The translations under genes were made by a program, and so were the position numbers. From Actinomycetes bacterium (GTDB lineage: Bacteria > Actinomycetota > Actinomycetes > Actinomycetales > Microbacteriaceae): a stretch of 33,323 nt of DNA. Below are positions 1 to 8,351 of this stretch, in pieces. Where the stretch lies: positions 1 through 33,323 of the forward strand of contig JAEYZI010000085.1 in NCBI GenBank assembly GCA_023428065.1, in the 5' to 3' direction. Each line of letters opens with the position of its first letter. Position 1 is the stretch's first letter. The notes below the pieces were generated by a model that ran no database searches, was not told the DNA's origin, and saw only the letters and a program-made list of their open reading frames with translations.

Positions 1-402
1 GAGCGAGCCGAAGCCCTGATACGCGACCGCTGTCATGGCGTCGGCCTCGAGCGGGCCGCCCGGGGTGAGCCACGCCTCGCCGTAGGCGTCGACGGTCGAG
101 CCGACGTCGCCGCGCTTCACGTCGGCGATCACGAGCAGTCCCGCGGACCGCGCGGCCGCGAGCACATCCTCGAGAGCCGCGTAGCCCGCGGCACCGTGGC
201 GTTCGAAGAACGCCACCTGCGGCTTCACGACGCCGATGCGACCCGCGGCCGCCTCGACGACCCGGAGGCCCAGTTCGCGGGCGCCCGAGGCGTCGTCGGG
301 GAGGCCCCACTCCCCCAGCACGGCGGCGTGCGGATCGATGCCGACGCACAGGGGACCGCGCGCGTCGACGACACGCGCGAGGCGCTCCGCGAAGGGCGTC
401 AT
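1..402 (-). CDS. pyrF: Orotidine 5'-phosphate decarboxylase, 3'-truncated by window edge
   Basis: Last step of UMP synthesis: decarboxylates OMP to UMP in the cytoplasm. Only the first 134 codons are inside the window; the reading frame runs off the left edge. The translated N-terminus contains LCVGIDPH (about residues 18-25), VKPQVAFFERHG (about 59-70) and ADVKRGDVGST (about 93-103). These are the substrate-binding and catalytic Asp-x-Lys-x-x-Asp regions of the mycobacterial-type (type 2) OMP decarboxylases. The ATG at 402-400 overlaps the carB stop as ATGA, so this is the distal gene of the pyrimidine operon and is probably translated by coupling. The family assignment is firm; the C-terminal part cannot be checked here. 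Confidence 0.95.
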   Translation of the reverse strand, partial: MTPFAERLARVVDARGPLCVGIDPHAAVLGEWGLPDDASGARELGLRVVEAAAGRIGVVKPQVAFFERHGAAGYAALEDVLAAARSAGLLVIADVKRGDVGSTVDAYGEAWLTPGGPLEADAMTAVAYQGFGSL

Positions 403-3400
403 CGCACCGCCGCCCTCGCCGCCCGATCGGCCGCGTAGTCCTGCAGGCTGCGCACCTGCACGGGGCCGCCGCGCACCTCGAGGGATCCCACGGCGGCTCC
501 GAGCTGCGCGATCGTCGTGAAGAGCGGCTTGTCGGCCGCGACGGTCGCCGTGCGGATCTCCACGCCGTCCGCCCGCGCGCTTCGCCCGCTCGGCGTGTTG
601 ATGACGATGTCGATCGCCCCCGTGTTGATGAGGTCGACGACGGTGCCCTCGACACCGCCCTGGCCCATCGAGAACTTGCGCACGGTGGTGGCACGGATGC
701 CGTTGCGGGCGAGCACCTCGGCGGTGCCCTCCGTCGCGACGATGTCGAAGCCGAGCTGCTGCAGGCGCAGCACCGGGAGCACGACCGCGCGCTTGTCCCG
801 GTCGGCGACCGAGACGAACACGGTGCCCGAGTCCGGCAGACCGCCGTAGGCGGCGTCCTGGCTCTTCGCGAACGCGCGCGGGAAGTCGGCGTCGATGCCC
901 ATGACCTCGCCGGTCGAGCGCATCTCCGGCCCCAGCACCGAGTCGACCACGTGGCCGTCACGCGTGCGGAAGCGCTTGAAGGGCAGCACCGCCTCCTTCA
1001 CGGACACGGGCGCGTCGAGCGGCACGCGTGCGCCGTCCTCGGCGGGGAGCAGGCCGTCGTCGACGAGCGACCGGATCGACCGGCCCGCCATGATGAGCGA
1101 GGCCGCCTTCGCGAGCGGGATGCCGAGCGCCTTCGACACGAACGGCACCGTGCGACTCGCCCGGGGGTTCGCCTCGAGCACGTAGAGCACACCCGCGCCG
1201 ATCGCGAACTGGACGTTCAGCAGACCGTTGACGCCGATGCCCTCGGCGATCTTGCGCGTCGCGTCGACCACTCGGTCGAGGACGTCACGGCCGAGCGTCA
1301 CGGGCGGGAGGGTGCACGCGGAGTCGCCGGAGTGGACGCCCGCCTCCTCGATGTGCTCCATGATGCCGCCGACGTACAGCTGCTCGCCGTCGTAGAGCGC
1401 GTCGACGTCGATCTCGAGCGCGTCGTCGAGGAACCGGTCGACGAGGAGCGGCGAACCCGGGCCGATGATCGCCTGGTCGCGGACCCGGTCGAAGTAGTCC
1501 TCGAGGCTCGGGGTGTCGTAGACGATCTCCATGCCCCGGCCGCCGAGCACGAAGCTCGGGCGGACGAGCACGGGATAGCCGATCGCCTCCGCGACGGCGA
1601 CGGCGCTCGGCGCGTCCGTCGCGGTGCCGTTGCGGGGCGCCACGAGGCCGGCGGACTCGAGGATGCCCGAGAAGAGCCCGCGCTCCTCCGCGAGGTCGAT
1701 CGCGCTCGGGCTCGTGCCGAGGATCGGCACTCCCGCCGCCTCGAGTCCCGCCGCGAGGCCGAGGGCCGTCTGACCGCCGAGCTGCACGATGACGCCCACG
1801 AGCTCACCGCTGCGCGACTCGGCATGGATGACCTCGAGCACGTCCTCGAGCGTGAGGGGCTCGAAGTACAGCCGATCGCTCGTGTCGTAGTCGGTCGAGA
1901 CCGTCTCGGGGTTGCAGTTGATCATGATCGTCTCGAAGCCCGCGTCGTGCAGCGCGAAGCTCGCGTGCACGCACGAGTAGTCGAACTCGACGCCCTGGCC
2001 GATGCGGTTCGGGCCGGAGCCCAGGATGACCACCTTGCGCTTGTCGCTCGGCGCGACCTCCGTCTCGAGGTCGTAGCTCGAGTAGTGGTACGGGGTGAGT
2101 GCGGGGAACTCGCCCGCGCACGTGTCGACCGTCTTGTAGACGGGTCGCACGCCCAGCTGCCAGCGGAGGTTCCGCACCTCGGCCTCGTCGATGCCGCGCA
2201 GCTGCGCGATCTGGGCGTCCGAGAAGCCGTGGTCCTTCGCGAGACGGAAGAGCGCCTCGTCGAGGGGCCTGACGCTCGCGATCTCGTCGGCGACCTCGTT
2301 GATGAGCACGAGCTGGTCGACGAACCACGGGTCGATGCCGGTCGCGGCATGCACCTCCTCGATCGTCGCCCCGGCGCGGAGCGCCTGCTGCACGGTGACG
2401 ATGCGCCCGTCGGTCGGGGTCTTCGCGATCTCGAGCAGCTCGTCCTTCGGGGCGAGAGGACCCCAGTGGAAGCTCGAGCCGCGCTTCTCGAGGGAGCGCA
2501 GGGCCTTCTGGAGGGCCGTCGAGTAGTTGCGGCCGATCGCCATCGCCTCACCGACCGACTTCATGGTCGTCGTGAGCGTCGCATCCGCGGACGGGAACTT
2601 CTCGAAGGCGAAGCGCGGCACTTTGACGACGATGTAGTCGAGCGTCGGCTCGAAGGAGGCCGGGGTGACCTTCGTGATGTCGTTCGGGATCTCGTCGAGG
2701 CGGTAGCCGATCGCGAGCTTCGCCGCGATCTTCGCGATCGGGAAGCCCGTCGCCTTGGAGGCGAGCGCCGAGGAGCGGGAGACGCGCGGGTTCATCTCGA
2801 TGACGATGACGCGACCCGTGCTCGGCTCGACGGCGAACTGGATGTTGCAGCCGCCCGTGTCGACGCCGACCGCGCGGATGATGTCGATGCCGATGTCGCG
2901 CAGGCGCTGGTACTCGCGGTCGGTGAGGGTGAGGGCGGGGGCGACCGTGATCGAGTCGCCCGTGTGCACGCCGACCGGGTCGACGTTCTCGATCGAGCAC
3001 ACGACGACCGTGTTGTCGGCCGTGTCGCGCATGAGCTCGAGCTCGTACTCCTTCCACCCGAGGATCGACTCCTCGAGGAGCACCTCGGTCGTCGGCGACT
3101 GGTGCAGGCCGTCGCCCACCATGCGCACGAGCTCCTCGCGATCGTGCGCGAAGCCGGAGCCGAGACCGCCCATCGTGAACGAGGGGCGCACGACGAGCGG
3201 ATAGCCGAGGTCGTCCGCCGCGGTGAGCGCCTCCTCGACCGTGTGGACGATGTAGGAGCGGGCGACATCCGCACCCGCCTCGATCACGAGGTCCTTGAAC
3301 TGCTGGCGATCCTCGCCCTTCTTGATGGCGTCGACCTTCGCGCCGATGAGCTCGACGCCGTACTTCTCGAGGATCCCGGCCTCGTCGAGCGCGATCGCGG

Positions 3401-3692
3401 CGTTGAGGGCCGTCTGGCCGCCGAGGGTCGGGAGCACGGCATCCGGGCGCTCCTTCGCGATGATCGCCTCGAGGATCTCGGTCGTGATCGGCTCGATGTA
3501 GGTCGCGTCGGCGAAATCGGGGTCGGTCATGATCGTCGCCGGGTTGGGGTTCACGAGGATGACGCGCACCCCCTCGGCGCGCAGCACCCGGCACGCCTGG
3601 GTGCCGGAGTAGTCGAACTCGGCCGCCTGGCCGATGACGATCGGGCCGGACCCGATCACGAGGACGCTCTGGATGTCGGGGCGCTTGGGCAT
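399..3692 (-). CDS. carB: Carbamoyl-phosphate synthase large subunit
   Basis: Synthesises carbamoyl phosphate from bicarbonate, two ATP and ammonia delivered by CarA, feeding pyrimidine and arginine synthesis. At 1097 residues it has the full length of the family. It shows the internal duplication: a first carboxyphosphate half beginning with VLVIGSGPIVIGQAAEFDYS, and a second carbamoyl-phosphate half starting near residue 546 with VVILGSGPNRIGQGVEFDYS. Both halves carry ATP-grasp features, including EMNPRVSRSSALASKATG in the first and EANPRASRTVPFVSKALG in the second. The C-terminal MGS-like allosteric domain starts near residue 950 (TVFVSVADRDKRAVV). The ATG shares one base with the carA TGA (TGATG), and its own TGA overlaps the pyrF ATG. 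No missing motifs were noticed. Confidence 0.98.
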   Translation of the reverse strand: MPKRPDIQSVLVIGSGPIVIGQAAEFDYSGTQACRVLRAEGVRVILVNPNPATIMTDPDFADATYIEPITTEILEAIIAKERPDAVLPTLGGQTALNAAIALDEAGILEKYGVELIGAKVDAIKKGEDRQQFKDLVIEAGADVARSYIVHTVEEALTAADDLGYPLVVRPSFTMGGLGSGFAHDREELVRMVGDGLHQSPTTEVLLEESILGWKEYELELMRDTADNTVVVCSIENVDPVGVHTGDSITVAPALTLTDREYQRLRDIGIDIIRAVGVDTGGCNIQFAVEPSTGRVIVIEMNPRVSRSSALASKATGFPIAKIAAKLAIGYRLDEIPNDITKVTPASFEPTLDYIVVKVPRFAFEKFPSADATLTTTMKSVGEAMAIGRNYSTALQKALRSLEKRGSSFHWGPLAPKDELLEIAKTPTDGRIVTVQQALRAGATIEEVHAATGIDPWFVDQLVLINEVADEIASVRPLDEALFRLAKDHGFSDAQIAQLRGIDEAEVRNLRWQLGVRPVYKTVDTCAGEFPALTPYHYSSYDLETEVAPSDKRKVVILGSGPNRIGQGVEFDYSCVHASFALHDAGFETIMINCNPETVSTDYDTSDRLYFEPLTLEDVLEVIHAESRSGELVGVIVQLGGQTALGLAAGLEAAGVPILGTSPSAIDLAEERGLFSGILESAGLVAPRNGTATDAPSAVAVAEAIGYPVLVRPSFVLGGRGMEIVYDTPSLEDYFDRVRDQAIIGPGSPLLVDRFLDDALEIDVDALYDGEQLYVGGIMEHIEEAGVHSGDSACTLPPVTLGRDVLDRVVDATRKIAEGIGVNGLLNVQFAIGAGVLYVLEANPRASRTVPFVSKALGIPLAKAASLIMAGRSIRSLVDDGLLPAEDGARVPLDAPVSVKEAVLPFKRFRTRDGHVVDSVLGPEMRSTGEVMGIDADFPRAFAKSQDAAYGGLPDSGTVFVSVADRDKRAVVLPVLRLQQLGFDIVATEGTAEVLARNGIRATTVRKFSMGQGGVEGTVVDLINTGAIDIVINTPSGRSARADGVEIRTATVAADKPLFTTIAQLGAAVGSLEVRGGPVQVRSLQDYAADRAARAAVR

Positions 3693-4834
3693 CAGTTCTT
3701 CTTCGCGAGGTCGGCCGCGACCATGTCACGGAAGCGGTCGAACAGGTAGTTGGCGTCGTGGGGGCCGGCGGCCGCCTCGGGGTGGTACTGCACGGAGAAC
3801 GCCGGGATGTCGAGGGCGCGGAGCCCCTCGACGACGTTGTCGTTGAGTCCGACGTGGCTCACCTCGAGCCGGCCGTAGCCGTTGGGGCTCTCGATGACGC
3901 CCTCGAGGGGCGCGTCGACGGCGAATCCGTGGTTGTGGGCCGTGATCTCGACGCGGCCCGTCGCCTTGTCGAGCACCGGCTGGTTGATGCCGCGGTGGCC
4001 GTAGGGCAGCTTGTAGGTGCCGAGACCGAGCGCACGGCCGAGGAGCTGGTTGCCGAAGCAGATGCCGAAGAACGGCAGCCCCTCGTCGAGCACCCCGCGC
4101 AGCAGCTCCACATGGTCGCCGGATGCCGCAGGGTCGCCCGGGCCGTTCGAGTAGAACACCGCGACGGGATCAATCGCGAGGAGCTCGTCGAGGGTCACGT
4201 CCTGCGGGAGGACGTGCACCTCGAAGCCCCGGTCGGCGAGGTTGTCGATCGTGGCCTGCTTGACGCCGAGGTCGAGCACGGCGAGGGCGCCGAGCCGCTC
4301 GCCGCGCGCCGGCGTCACGGAGACCTGGGCGACCGAGACCTCGGCGGAGAGGTTCAGCCCGGCCATCTCGGCGCCGGAGCGCACGATCGAGAGCTGCTCG
4401 TCGGGGGCGAGCGCGGCATCCGGGCCGGAGAAGATCCCTGCGCGCATCGAGCCGGCGTCGCGGAGCCTCCGCGTCACGGCGCGTGTGTCGATTCCGCTGA
4501 TGCCGACGACGCCGTTGCGGGCGAGGTCGTCGTCGAGGCTGCCGTTCGCGCGGAAGTTCGACACGATGCGGGAGGGATCGCGCACGACGTAGCCCGAGAC
4601 CCAGATGCGTCGCGACTCGGGGTCCTCGTCGTTGACGCCCGTGTTGCCGATGTGCGGTGCCGTCATGACGACGATCTGTCCCGCGTAGCTGGGGTCGGTG
4701 AGCGTCTCCTGGTAGCCCGTCATGCCGGTCGCGAAGACGGCCTCGCCGAGCGTGCGCCCGCGCGCGCCGTACGCGCGGCCGGTGTACCGGGTGCCGTCCT
4801 CGAGCACGAGGACCGCGGGCTCGGTGTCGATCAT
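3692..4834 (-). CDS. carA: Carbamoyl-phosphate synthase small (glutaminase) subunit
   Basis: Hydrolyses glutamine and channels ammonia to CarB. The 380-residue protein has the CarA-specific N-terminal domain (GEAVFATGMTGYQETLTDPS) and a class I glutamine amidotransferase domain. The nucleophile is Cys259 in FFGICFGNQLLGRALG, and His351/Glu353 in QYHPEA complete the triad, matching the spacing of the E. coli enzyme. The start was set at the ATG 4834-4832 because the alignable CarA sequence begins at MIDTEPAVLVLEDG. The upstream gene's TGA overlaps it as ATGA, and a GGAGAGG sequence lies six bases upstream. The open frame continues upstream, but only as high-GC read-through. Confidence 0.97.
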   Translation of the reverse strand: MIDTEPAVLVLEDGTRYTGRAYGARGRTLGEAVFATGMTGYQETLTDPSYAGQIVVMTAPHIGNTGVNDEDPESRRIWVSGYVVRDPSRIVSNFRANGSLDDDLARNGVVGISGIDTRAVTRRLRDAGSMRAGIFSGPDAALAPDEQLSIVRSGAEMAGLNLSAEVSVAQVSVTPARGERLGALAVLDLGVKQATIDNLADRGFEVHVLPQDVTLDELLAIDPVAVFYSNGPGDPAASGDHVELLRGVLDEGLPFFGICFGNQLLGRALGLGTYKLPYGHRGINQPVLDKATGRVEITAHNHGFAVDAPLEGVIESPNGYGRLEVSHVGLNDNVVEGLRALDIPAFSVQYHPEAAAGPHDANYLFDRFRDMVAADLAKKN

Positions 4835-5382
4835 GCGGATGCCTCTCCATGGGGGGTCGTCGGTGTCGTCGGGGACTGCTCGTCGCGCGCGGCGGCGGCC
4901 GCGGCGGGCGAGAGCTCGGTGAGCGCGTCGAGCAGGGCTTGGGAGCGCTCGGAGCGCAGGTAGGTGTCGACGGCCGTGCCGCCGAGCTCCCAGCGCACGA
5001 ACACGAGGCCGCCGTCCTCGACACCGCGGTCGATCGTCCAGGTCGCGAGGCCCACGCCGCGGATGTCGCCCACGGGGATGAAGGCGGGACGCGCGCCCGC
5101 GAGGTCGAGCACGACACCGCCTCGGGCGATGCGCACCTCCCCCTTCGCGCGGTAGGCGAGGCCCTCCACGACGACGCGCTCGAGCGGCTGTTCCGCGAGG
5201 GTCGTCGCGACGTACAGCACGCGCTCGCGGCCGAGCTCCTCGCCGATCTCGTCGGGCGGGACCGGAACGACGTCGAGCGCGGACTGGCGGCGACGTCGGT
5301 TGCGCCAGCCGAGCCACATGAAGGCGAAGGCGATGACGATGAGCGCGACGACCGCGAGGGCCGGCACGAGCCGCTCATCCAT
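4831..5382 (-). CDS. Conserved membrane-anchored protein of the pyr operon (PH-like domain)
   Basis: This 183-residue protein has one N-terminal transmembrane segment (about residues 6-24, rich in Ala/Val/Ile) followed by a basic NRRRRQ stop-transfer and a soluble domain of about 130 residues. Its Ala-rich tail is probably disordered. A gene of this type sits between pyrC and carA in other Actinobacteria, for example at the Rv1382 position in M. tuberculosis. The soluble part resembles what is annotated as a bacterial PH-like domain; that naming is from memory and not a search. Its biochemical role is unknown. The start overlaps the pyrC stop by 8 bases and the stop overlaps carA as ATGA, so it is produced with the pathway enzymes. 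A membrane scaffold or regulator is possible but unproven. Confidence 0.85.
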   Translation of the reverse strand: MDERLVPALAVVALIVIAFAFMWLGWRNRRRRQSALDVVPVPPDEIGEELGRERVLYVATTLAEQPLERVVVEGLAYRAKGEVRIARGGVVLDLAGARPAFIPVGDIRGVGLATWTIDRGVEDGGLVFVRWELGGTAVDTYLRSERSQALLDALTELSPAAAAAARDEQSPTTPTTPHGEASA

Positions 5383-6709
5383 GGGAGACCTCCTCGAGGG
5401 GACGGAGACGGCCGTCGAGCACGGTGGGCACGCCGCCGTGCACGGTGGCGACGACACGGCCGGGCAGTTCGCGGCCGAGGTACGGGGAGTTGACGCTCTT
5501 GCCGCGCAGCTCATCCGCTGTGAACGTGCGCGTCGCGGCGGGGTCGACGAGGGTCAGGTGCGCGGGGCTGCCGACCTCGAACGGTGCGGAATACCCCGCG
5601 AGTCCGCCGATCTCGGCGGGCACGCGGGAGAGCACGCGCGCGACATCCGCCCAGTCGAGCAGGCCCGTCTCGACCATGGCGGCCTGCACGACCGAGAGGG
5701 CGCTCTCGAGGCCTACCATGCCGAACGACGCCTCCTGCCAGGCGCACTCCTTCGACTCCATGGGGTGCGGCGCGTGGTCGGTTGCGACGATGTCGATCGT
5801 GCCGTCGGCGAGGGCCGACCGCAGCGCGAGCACGTCCTCGTCGCGGCGCAGGGGCGGGTTGACCTTGAAGCGGGCGTCGTAGCGCGGAAGGTACGGAGGC
5901 TCGGCGCGGGCCACGAGCTGCTCGGTGAGCAGCAGGTGGTGCGGTGTCACCTCCGCCGTCACGCGGATGCCGCGGGCCTTCGCCCAGCGCACGACCTCGA
6001 CGCTGCCCGCGGTCGAGAGGTGGCAGACATGGAGCCGGGCGCCGACGGCGTCGGCGAGGAGCACGTCGCGCGCGATGATCGCCTCCTCGGCGACGGCGGG
6101 CCATCCGGCGAGTCCGAGCTCCGAGCTCAGCGCGCCCTCGTTCATCTGGGCGCCCTCGGTGAGGCGCGGCTCCTGCGCGTGCTGTGCGATGACGCCGTCG
6201 AAGGTCGCGACGTATTCGAGCGCCCGACGCATGAGGAGCGCGTCGGCGACGCACTTCCCGTCGTCGCTGAAGACCCGCACCGCAGCTCGCGAACGGGCCA
6301 TCGCGCCGATCTCCGAGAGCCGCTCCCCCGCGAGGCCGACCGTCACGGCTCCCACAGGGCGCACCGTCGCGTAGCCGTACTGGGCGCCGAGCGAGGCGAC
6401 CTGCTCGACGACCCCGGCCGTGTCGGCGACGGGCGAGGTGTTCGCCATCGCGTGCACCGCCGTGAAGCCGCCGGCCGCCGCGGCGCGGGTGCCCGTGAGC
6501 ACCGTCTCGCTCTGCTCGAAGCCGGGCTCACGCAGGTGCGTGTGGAGGTCGACGAGACCGGGCAGCGCGACGAGCCCGTCGGCGTCGATCGTCGTCGCGC
6601 CCGAACGGCTCAGCCGCTCGCCGCGTTCGGCGATGACGCCGTGCTCCACGACGAGGTCGGTGCGGGTGCCGTCGGGGAGCTGCGCCCCGCGGACGAGAAG
6701 CGTCGTCAT
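5375..6709 (-). CDS. pyrC: Dihydroorotase (type I)
   Basis: Cyclises N-carbamoyl-aspartate to dihydroorotate, the third step of pyrimidine synthesis. The 444-residue protein is an amidohydrolase-superfamily member of the long type I dihydroorotase class. It has the metal site DLHTHLREPG (His56, His58), the VFSDDGKCV segment, histidines in AQHAQEP and HVCHLSTAGS, and the catalytic ATDHAPHP motif. The ATG at 6709-6707 overlaps the pyrB stop as ATGA. A longer open frame continues upstream but contains no family sequence. It is a mid-operon gene and should be coordinately expressed with pyrB. Confidence 0.97.
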   Translation of the reverse strand: MTTLLVRGAQLPDGTRTDLVVEHGVIAERGERLSRSGATTIDADGLVALPGLVDLHTHLREPGFEQSETVLTGTRAAAAGGFTAVHAMANTSPVADTAGVVEQVASLGAQYGYATVRPVGAVTVGLAGERLSEIGAMARSRAAVRVFSDDGKCVADALLMRRALEYVATFDGVIAQHAQEPRLTEGAQMNEGALSSELGLAGWPAVAEEAIIARDVLLADAVGARLHVCHLSTAGSVEVVRWAKARGIRVTAEVTPHHLLLTEQLVARAEPPYLPRYDARFKVNPPLRRDEDVLALRSALADGTIDIVATDHAPHPMESKECAWQEASFGMVGLESALSVVQAAMVETGLLDWADVARVLSRVPAEIGGLAGYSAPFEVGSPAHLTLVDPAATRTFTADELRGKSVNSPYLGRELPGRVVATVHGGVPTVLDGRLRPLEEVSHG

Positions 6710-7665
6710 GTCGCGGCCTCCCGCGGATCCGAGCCTGAGAGCACGAGGTAGAGCACCGCCATCCGTATCGACACCCCGTTGGCGACCTGGTCGAGGATGA
6801 CCGACCGGGGCGAGTCGGCGGCACGCGCCGAGATCTCGAGCCCGCGATTCATGGGTCCGGGGTGCATGACAATCGTATCCGGCGCGAGACGCTCGAACCG
6901 GTCGTCGCCGAGGCCCCACGCGTTGCCGTACTCGCGCTCGTGCGGGAAGTACGCGGCGTGCATGCGCTCCTGCTGCACGCGCAGCATCATGAGCGCGTCG
7001 GGGCGCGCGGCGATCGCCTCGTCGAGGTCGGTGCCGACGGTCGCCGGCCAGCTCTCGACGCCGACGGGGAGGAGCGTGCGCGGCCCCACGAGATGCACGT
7101 GCGCCCCGAGCGTCGCCAGCAGCCACACGTTCGACCGCGCGACCCGCGAGTGGAGGATGTCGCCCACGATCGTGACGGAGACCCCGTCGAGGCCCCGGCC
7201 GCGCGACGCGTCGCCGTGGAGGCTCTTGCGGAGCGTATAGGCGTCGAGGAGCGCCTGGGTGGGGTGTTGGTGCGTGCCGTCGCCCGCGTTGACGACGGCC
7301 GCGTCGATCCAGTCGGAGGCCGCGAGCACCTCCGCGGCGCCGGATGCCGCGTGCCGGATGACGACCGCGTCGATGCCCATCGCGGCGATCGTCTGCGTCG
7401 TGTCCTTGAGGCTCTCGCCCTTCGAGACGCTCGATCCCTTCGCCGAGAAGGTGATGACGTCGGCGGAGAGGCGCTTCGCAGCGGTCTCGAAGCTCAGACG
7501 CGTTCGCGTCGAGTCCTCGAAGAAGACGTTGGCGACGGTCTTGCCCCGCAGCGTCGGGAGTTTCGGCACGGCGCGGGTCGCGACCTCGGCCATGTCCTCG
7601 GCGACATCGAGGATCGCGACCGCCTCCTCGCGCGCGAGGTCCTCGGTCGTCAGCAGGTGCTTCAC
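6706..7665 (-). CDS. pyrB: Aspartate carbamoyltransferase catalytic subunit
   Basis: Transfers the carbamoyl group to L-aspartate, the committed step of pyrimidine synthesis. The 319-residue protein has the carbamoyl-phosphate-binding FFEDSTRTRLSFE motif (about residues 48-60), the KGSSVSKGESLKDT loop (the 80s loop), and the HPTQALLDAY motif of the second domain. The start is GTG at 7665, overlapping the pyrR stop as GTGA, which implies translational coupling to the regulator. No pyrI-like regulatory subunit gene is adjacent, as is usual outside enterics. Feedback is therefore more likely exerted at the RNA level through PyrR. Confidence 0.97.
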   Translation of the reverse strand: MKHLLTTEDLAREEAVAILDVAEDMAEVATRAVPKLPTLRGKTVANVFFEDSTRTRLSFETAAKRLSADVITFSAKGSSVSKGESLKDTTQTIAAMGIDAVVIRHAASGAAEVLAASDWIDAAVVNAGDGTHQHPTQALLDAYTLRKSLHGDASRGRGLDGVSVTIVGDILHSRVARSNVWLLATLGAHVHLVGPRTLLPVGVESWPATVGTDLDEAIAARPDALMMLRVQQERMHAAYFPHEREYGNAWGLGDDRFERLAPDTIVMHPGPMNRGLEISARAADSPRSVILDQVANGVSIRMAVLYLVLSGSDPREAAT

Positions 7666-8213
7666 GACGCCGCCCCGTCGTCGGGGCTCTCGATCGCGAC
7701 GGCGTCCTCGCCGTCGGTCTCCTCGAGCCGCACGTAGATGCGCTCCGCCGAAGCGGTCGGCAGGTTCTTCCCGACGAAGTCGGCGCGGATCGGCAGCTCA
7801 CGGTGGCCGCGGTCGACGAGCACAGCGAGGCGAACCGCGCGCGGGCGGCCGAGGTCGCCGATCGCGTCGAGCGCGGCGCGGATCGTGCGGCCCGAGTAGA
7901 GCACGTCGTCGACGAGCACGACGGTCTTGCCGTCGACGCCGCCCGCGGGGACCCGCGTGGGGCTCGGCGTCCGCGTCGGGTGCCGATCGAGGTCGTCGCG
8001 GTACATCGTGACGTCGAGGGAGCCGACGACGCCCGAGCCGGGCTCGAAGCGCTCGAGGTTGGCGGCGATCCGCTCGGCGAGCACGACACCGCGAGTCGGG
8101 ATGCCGAGGAGGACGAGATCCGAGCCGCCGCGATTGGACTCGAGGATCTCGTGCGAGATGCGCGTCAGGGCGCGCGCGATGTCAGCCTGCTGCAGCACGA
8201 CACGTGCTGGCAT
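7662..8213 (-). CDS. pyrR: Bifunctional pyr operon RNA-binding regulator / uracil phosphoribosyltransferase PyrR
   Basis: PyrR senses UMP/UTP, binds pyr mRNA to reduce expression, and has uracil phosphoribosyltransferase activity. The 183-residue protein has a type I PRTase fold with the PRPP loop VVLVDDVLYSGRTIRAALDA and the family sequence GIPTRGVVLAERIA. The ATG at 8213 is preceded by a strong Shine-Dalgarno sequence AAGGAGG with a five-base spacer, and family homology begins there. The open frame upstream of it is read-through with low-complexity composition. It is the first gene of the operon, the usual position for a regulator acting on its own leader. Confidence 0.96.
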   Translation of the reverse strand: MPARVVLQQADIARALTRISHEILESNRGGSDLVLLGIPTRGVVLAERIAANLERFEPGSGVVGSLDVTMYRDDLDRHPTRTPSPTRVPAGGVDGKTVVLVDDVLYSGRTIRAALDAIGDLGRPRAVRLAVLVDRGHRELPIRADFVGKNLPTASAERIYVRLEETDGEDAVAIESPDDGAAS

Positions 8214-8218
8214 CCTGA

Positions 8219-8246
8219 CCTCCTTCCCCGCCTCTCGGGACGGACT
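8219..8246 (-). promoter_or_regulatory. Predicted PyrR-binding RNA hairpin enclosing the pyrR Shine-Dalgarno sequence
   Basis: Read on the minus strand, the leader has AGTCC then GTCCCGAGAGGCGGGG, immediately followed by AAGGAGG and the pyrR ATG. The core TCCCGAGAGGC (8240-8230) matches the UCC-N-GNGAGG loop signature of PyrR binding sites known from Bacillus. It can fold as CCCG-AGAGG-CGGG, with an outer UCC/GGA pairing that uses bases of the Shine-Dalgarno sequence. No terminator is visible between this element and pyrR, so translational repression, as reported for mycobacterial pyrR leaders, fits better than attenuation. Confidence 0.7.
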
Positions 8247-8263
8247 TAAAGGTGGTCCTGGTG

Positions 8264-8294
8264 CGCCCCGACGGGGCGTCCGTCGTCCAGGATA
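8264..8294 (-). promoter_or_regulatory. Candidate pyr operon -10 box and 5' leader hairpin
   Basis: On the minus strand TATCCT (8294-8289) fits an actinobacterial -10 box about 75 bases upstream of the pyrR start; no convincing -35 was found. Just downstream is a perfect inverted repeat CGCCCC-GAC-GGGGCG (plus-strand coordinates 8264-8278), able to form a six-pair hairpin at the 5' end of the transcript. Its role could be mRNA stability or alternative folding with the PyrR site. The promoter call is weak. Confidence 0.35.
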
Positions 8295-8313
8295 CCGGAT
8301 GCCTCTCCCCGAT

Positions 8314-8343
8314 TTGGTGCGGGCGCGCCACCGTCGGCATGAT
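8314..8343 (+). promoter_or_regulatory. Candidate promoter for the 8352 membrane protein gene, possibly leaderless
   Basis: TTGGTG (8314-8319), an 18-base spacer and CATGAT (8338-8343) lie so that transcription would start at or within a base or two of the ATG at 8352. There is no Shine-Dalgarno sequence before that ATG. Leaderless mRNAs are common in Actinobacteria. This region is back-to-back with the pyrR promoter region. Confidence 0.35.
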
Positions 8344-8351
8344 GAAGCCTC

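Noticed and set aside
951..3749. Long plus-strand open frame opposite carB
   Set aside because: Its translation is Arg/Asp/Glu/Val-rich with no recognisable domain, and it is the antisense shadow of carB in a high-GC gene. No ribosome binding site or family support.
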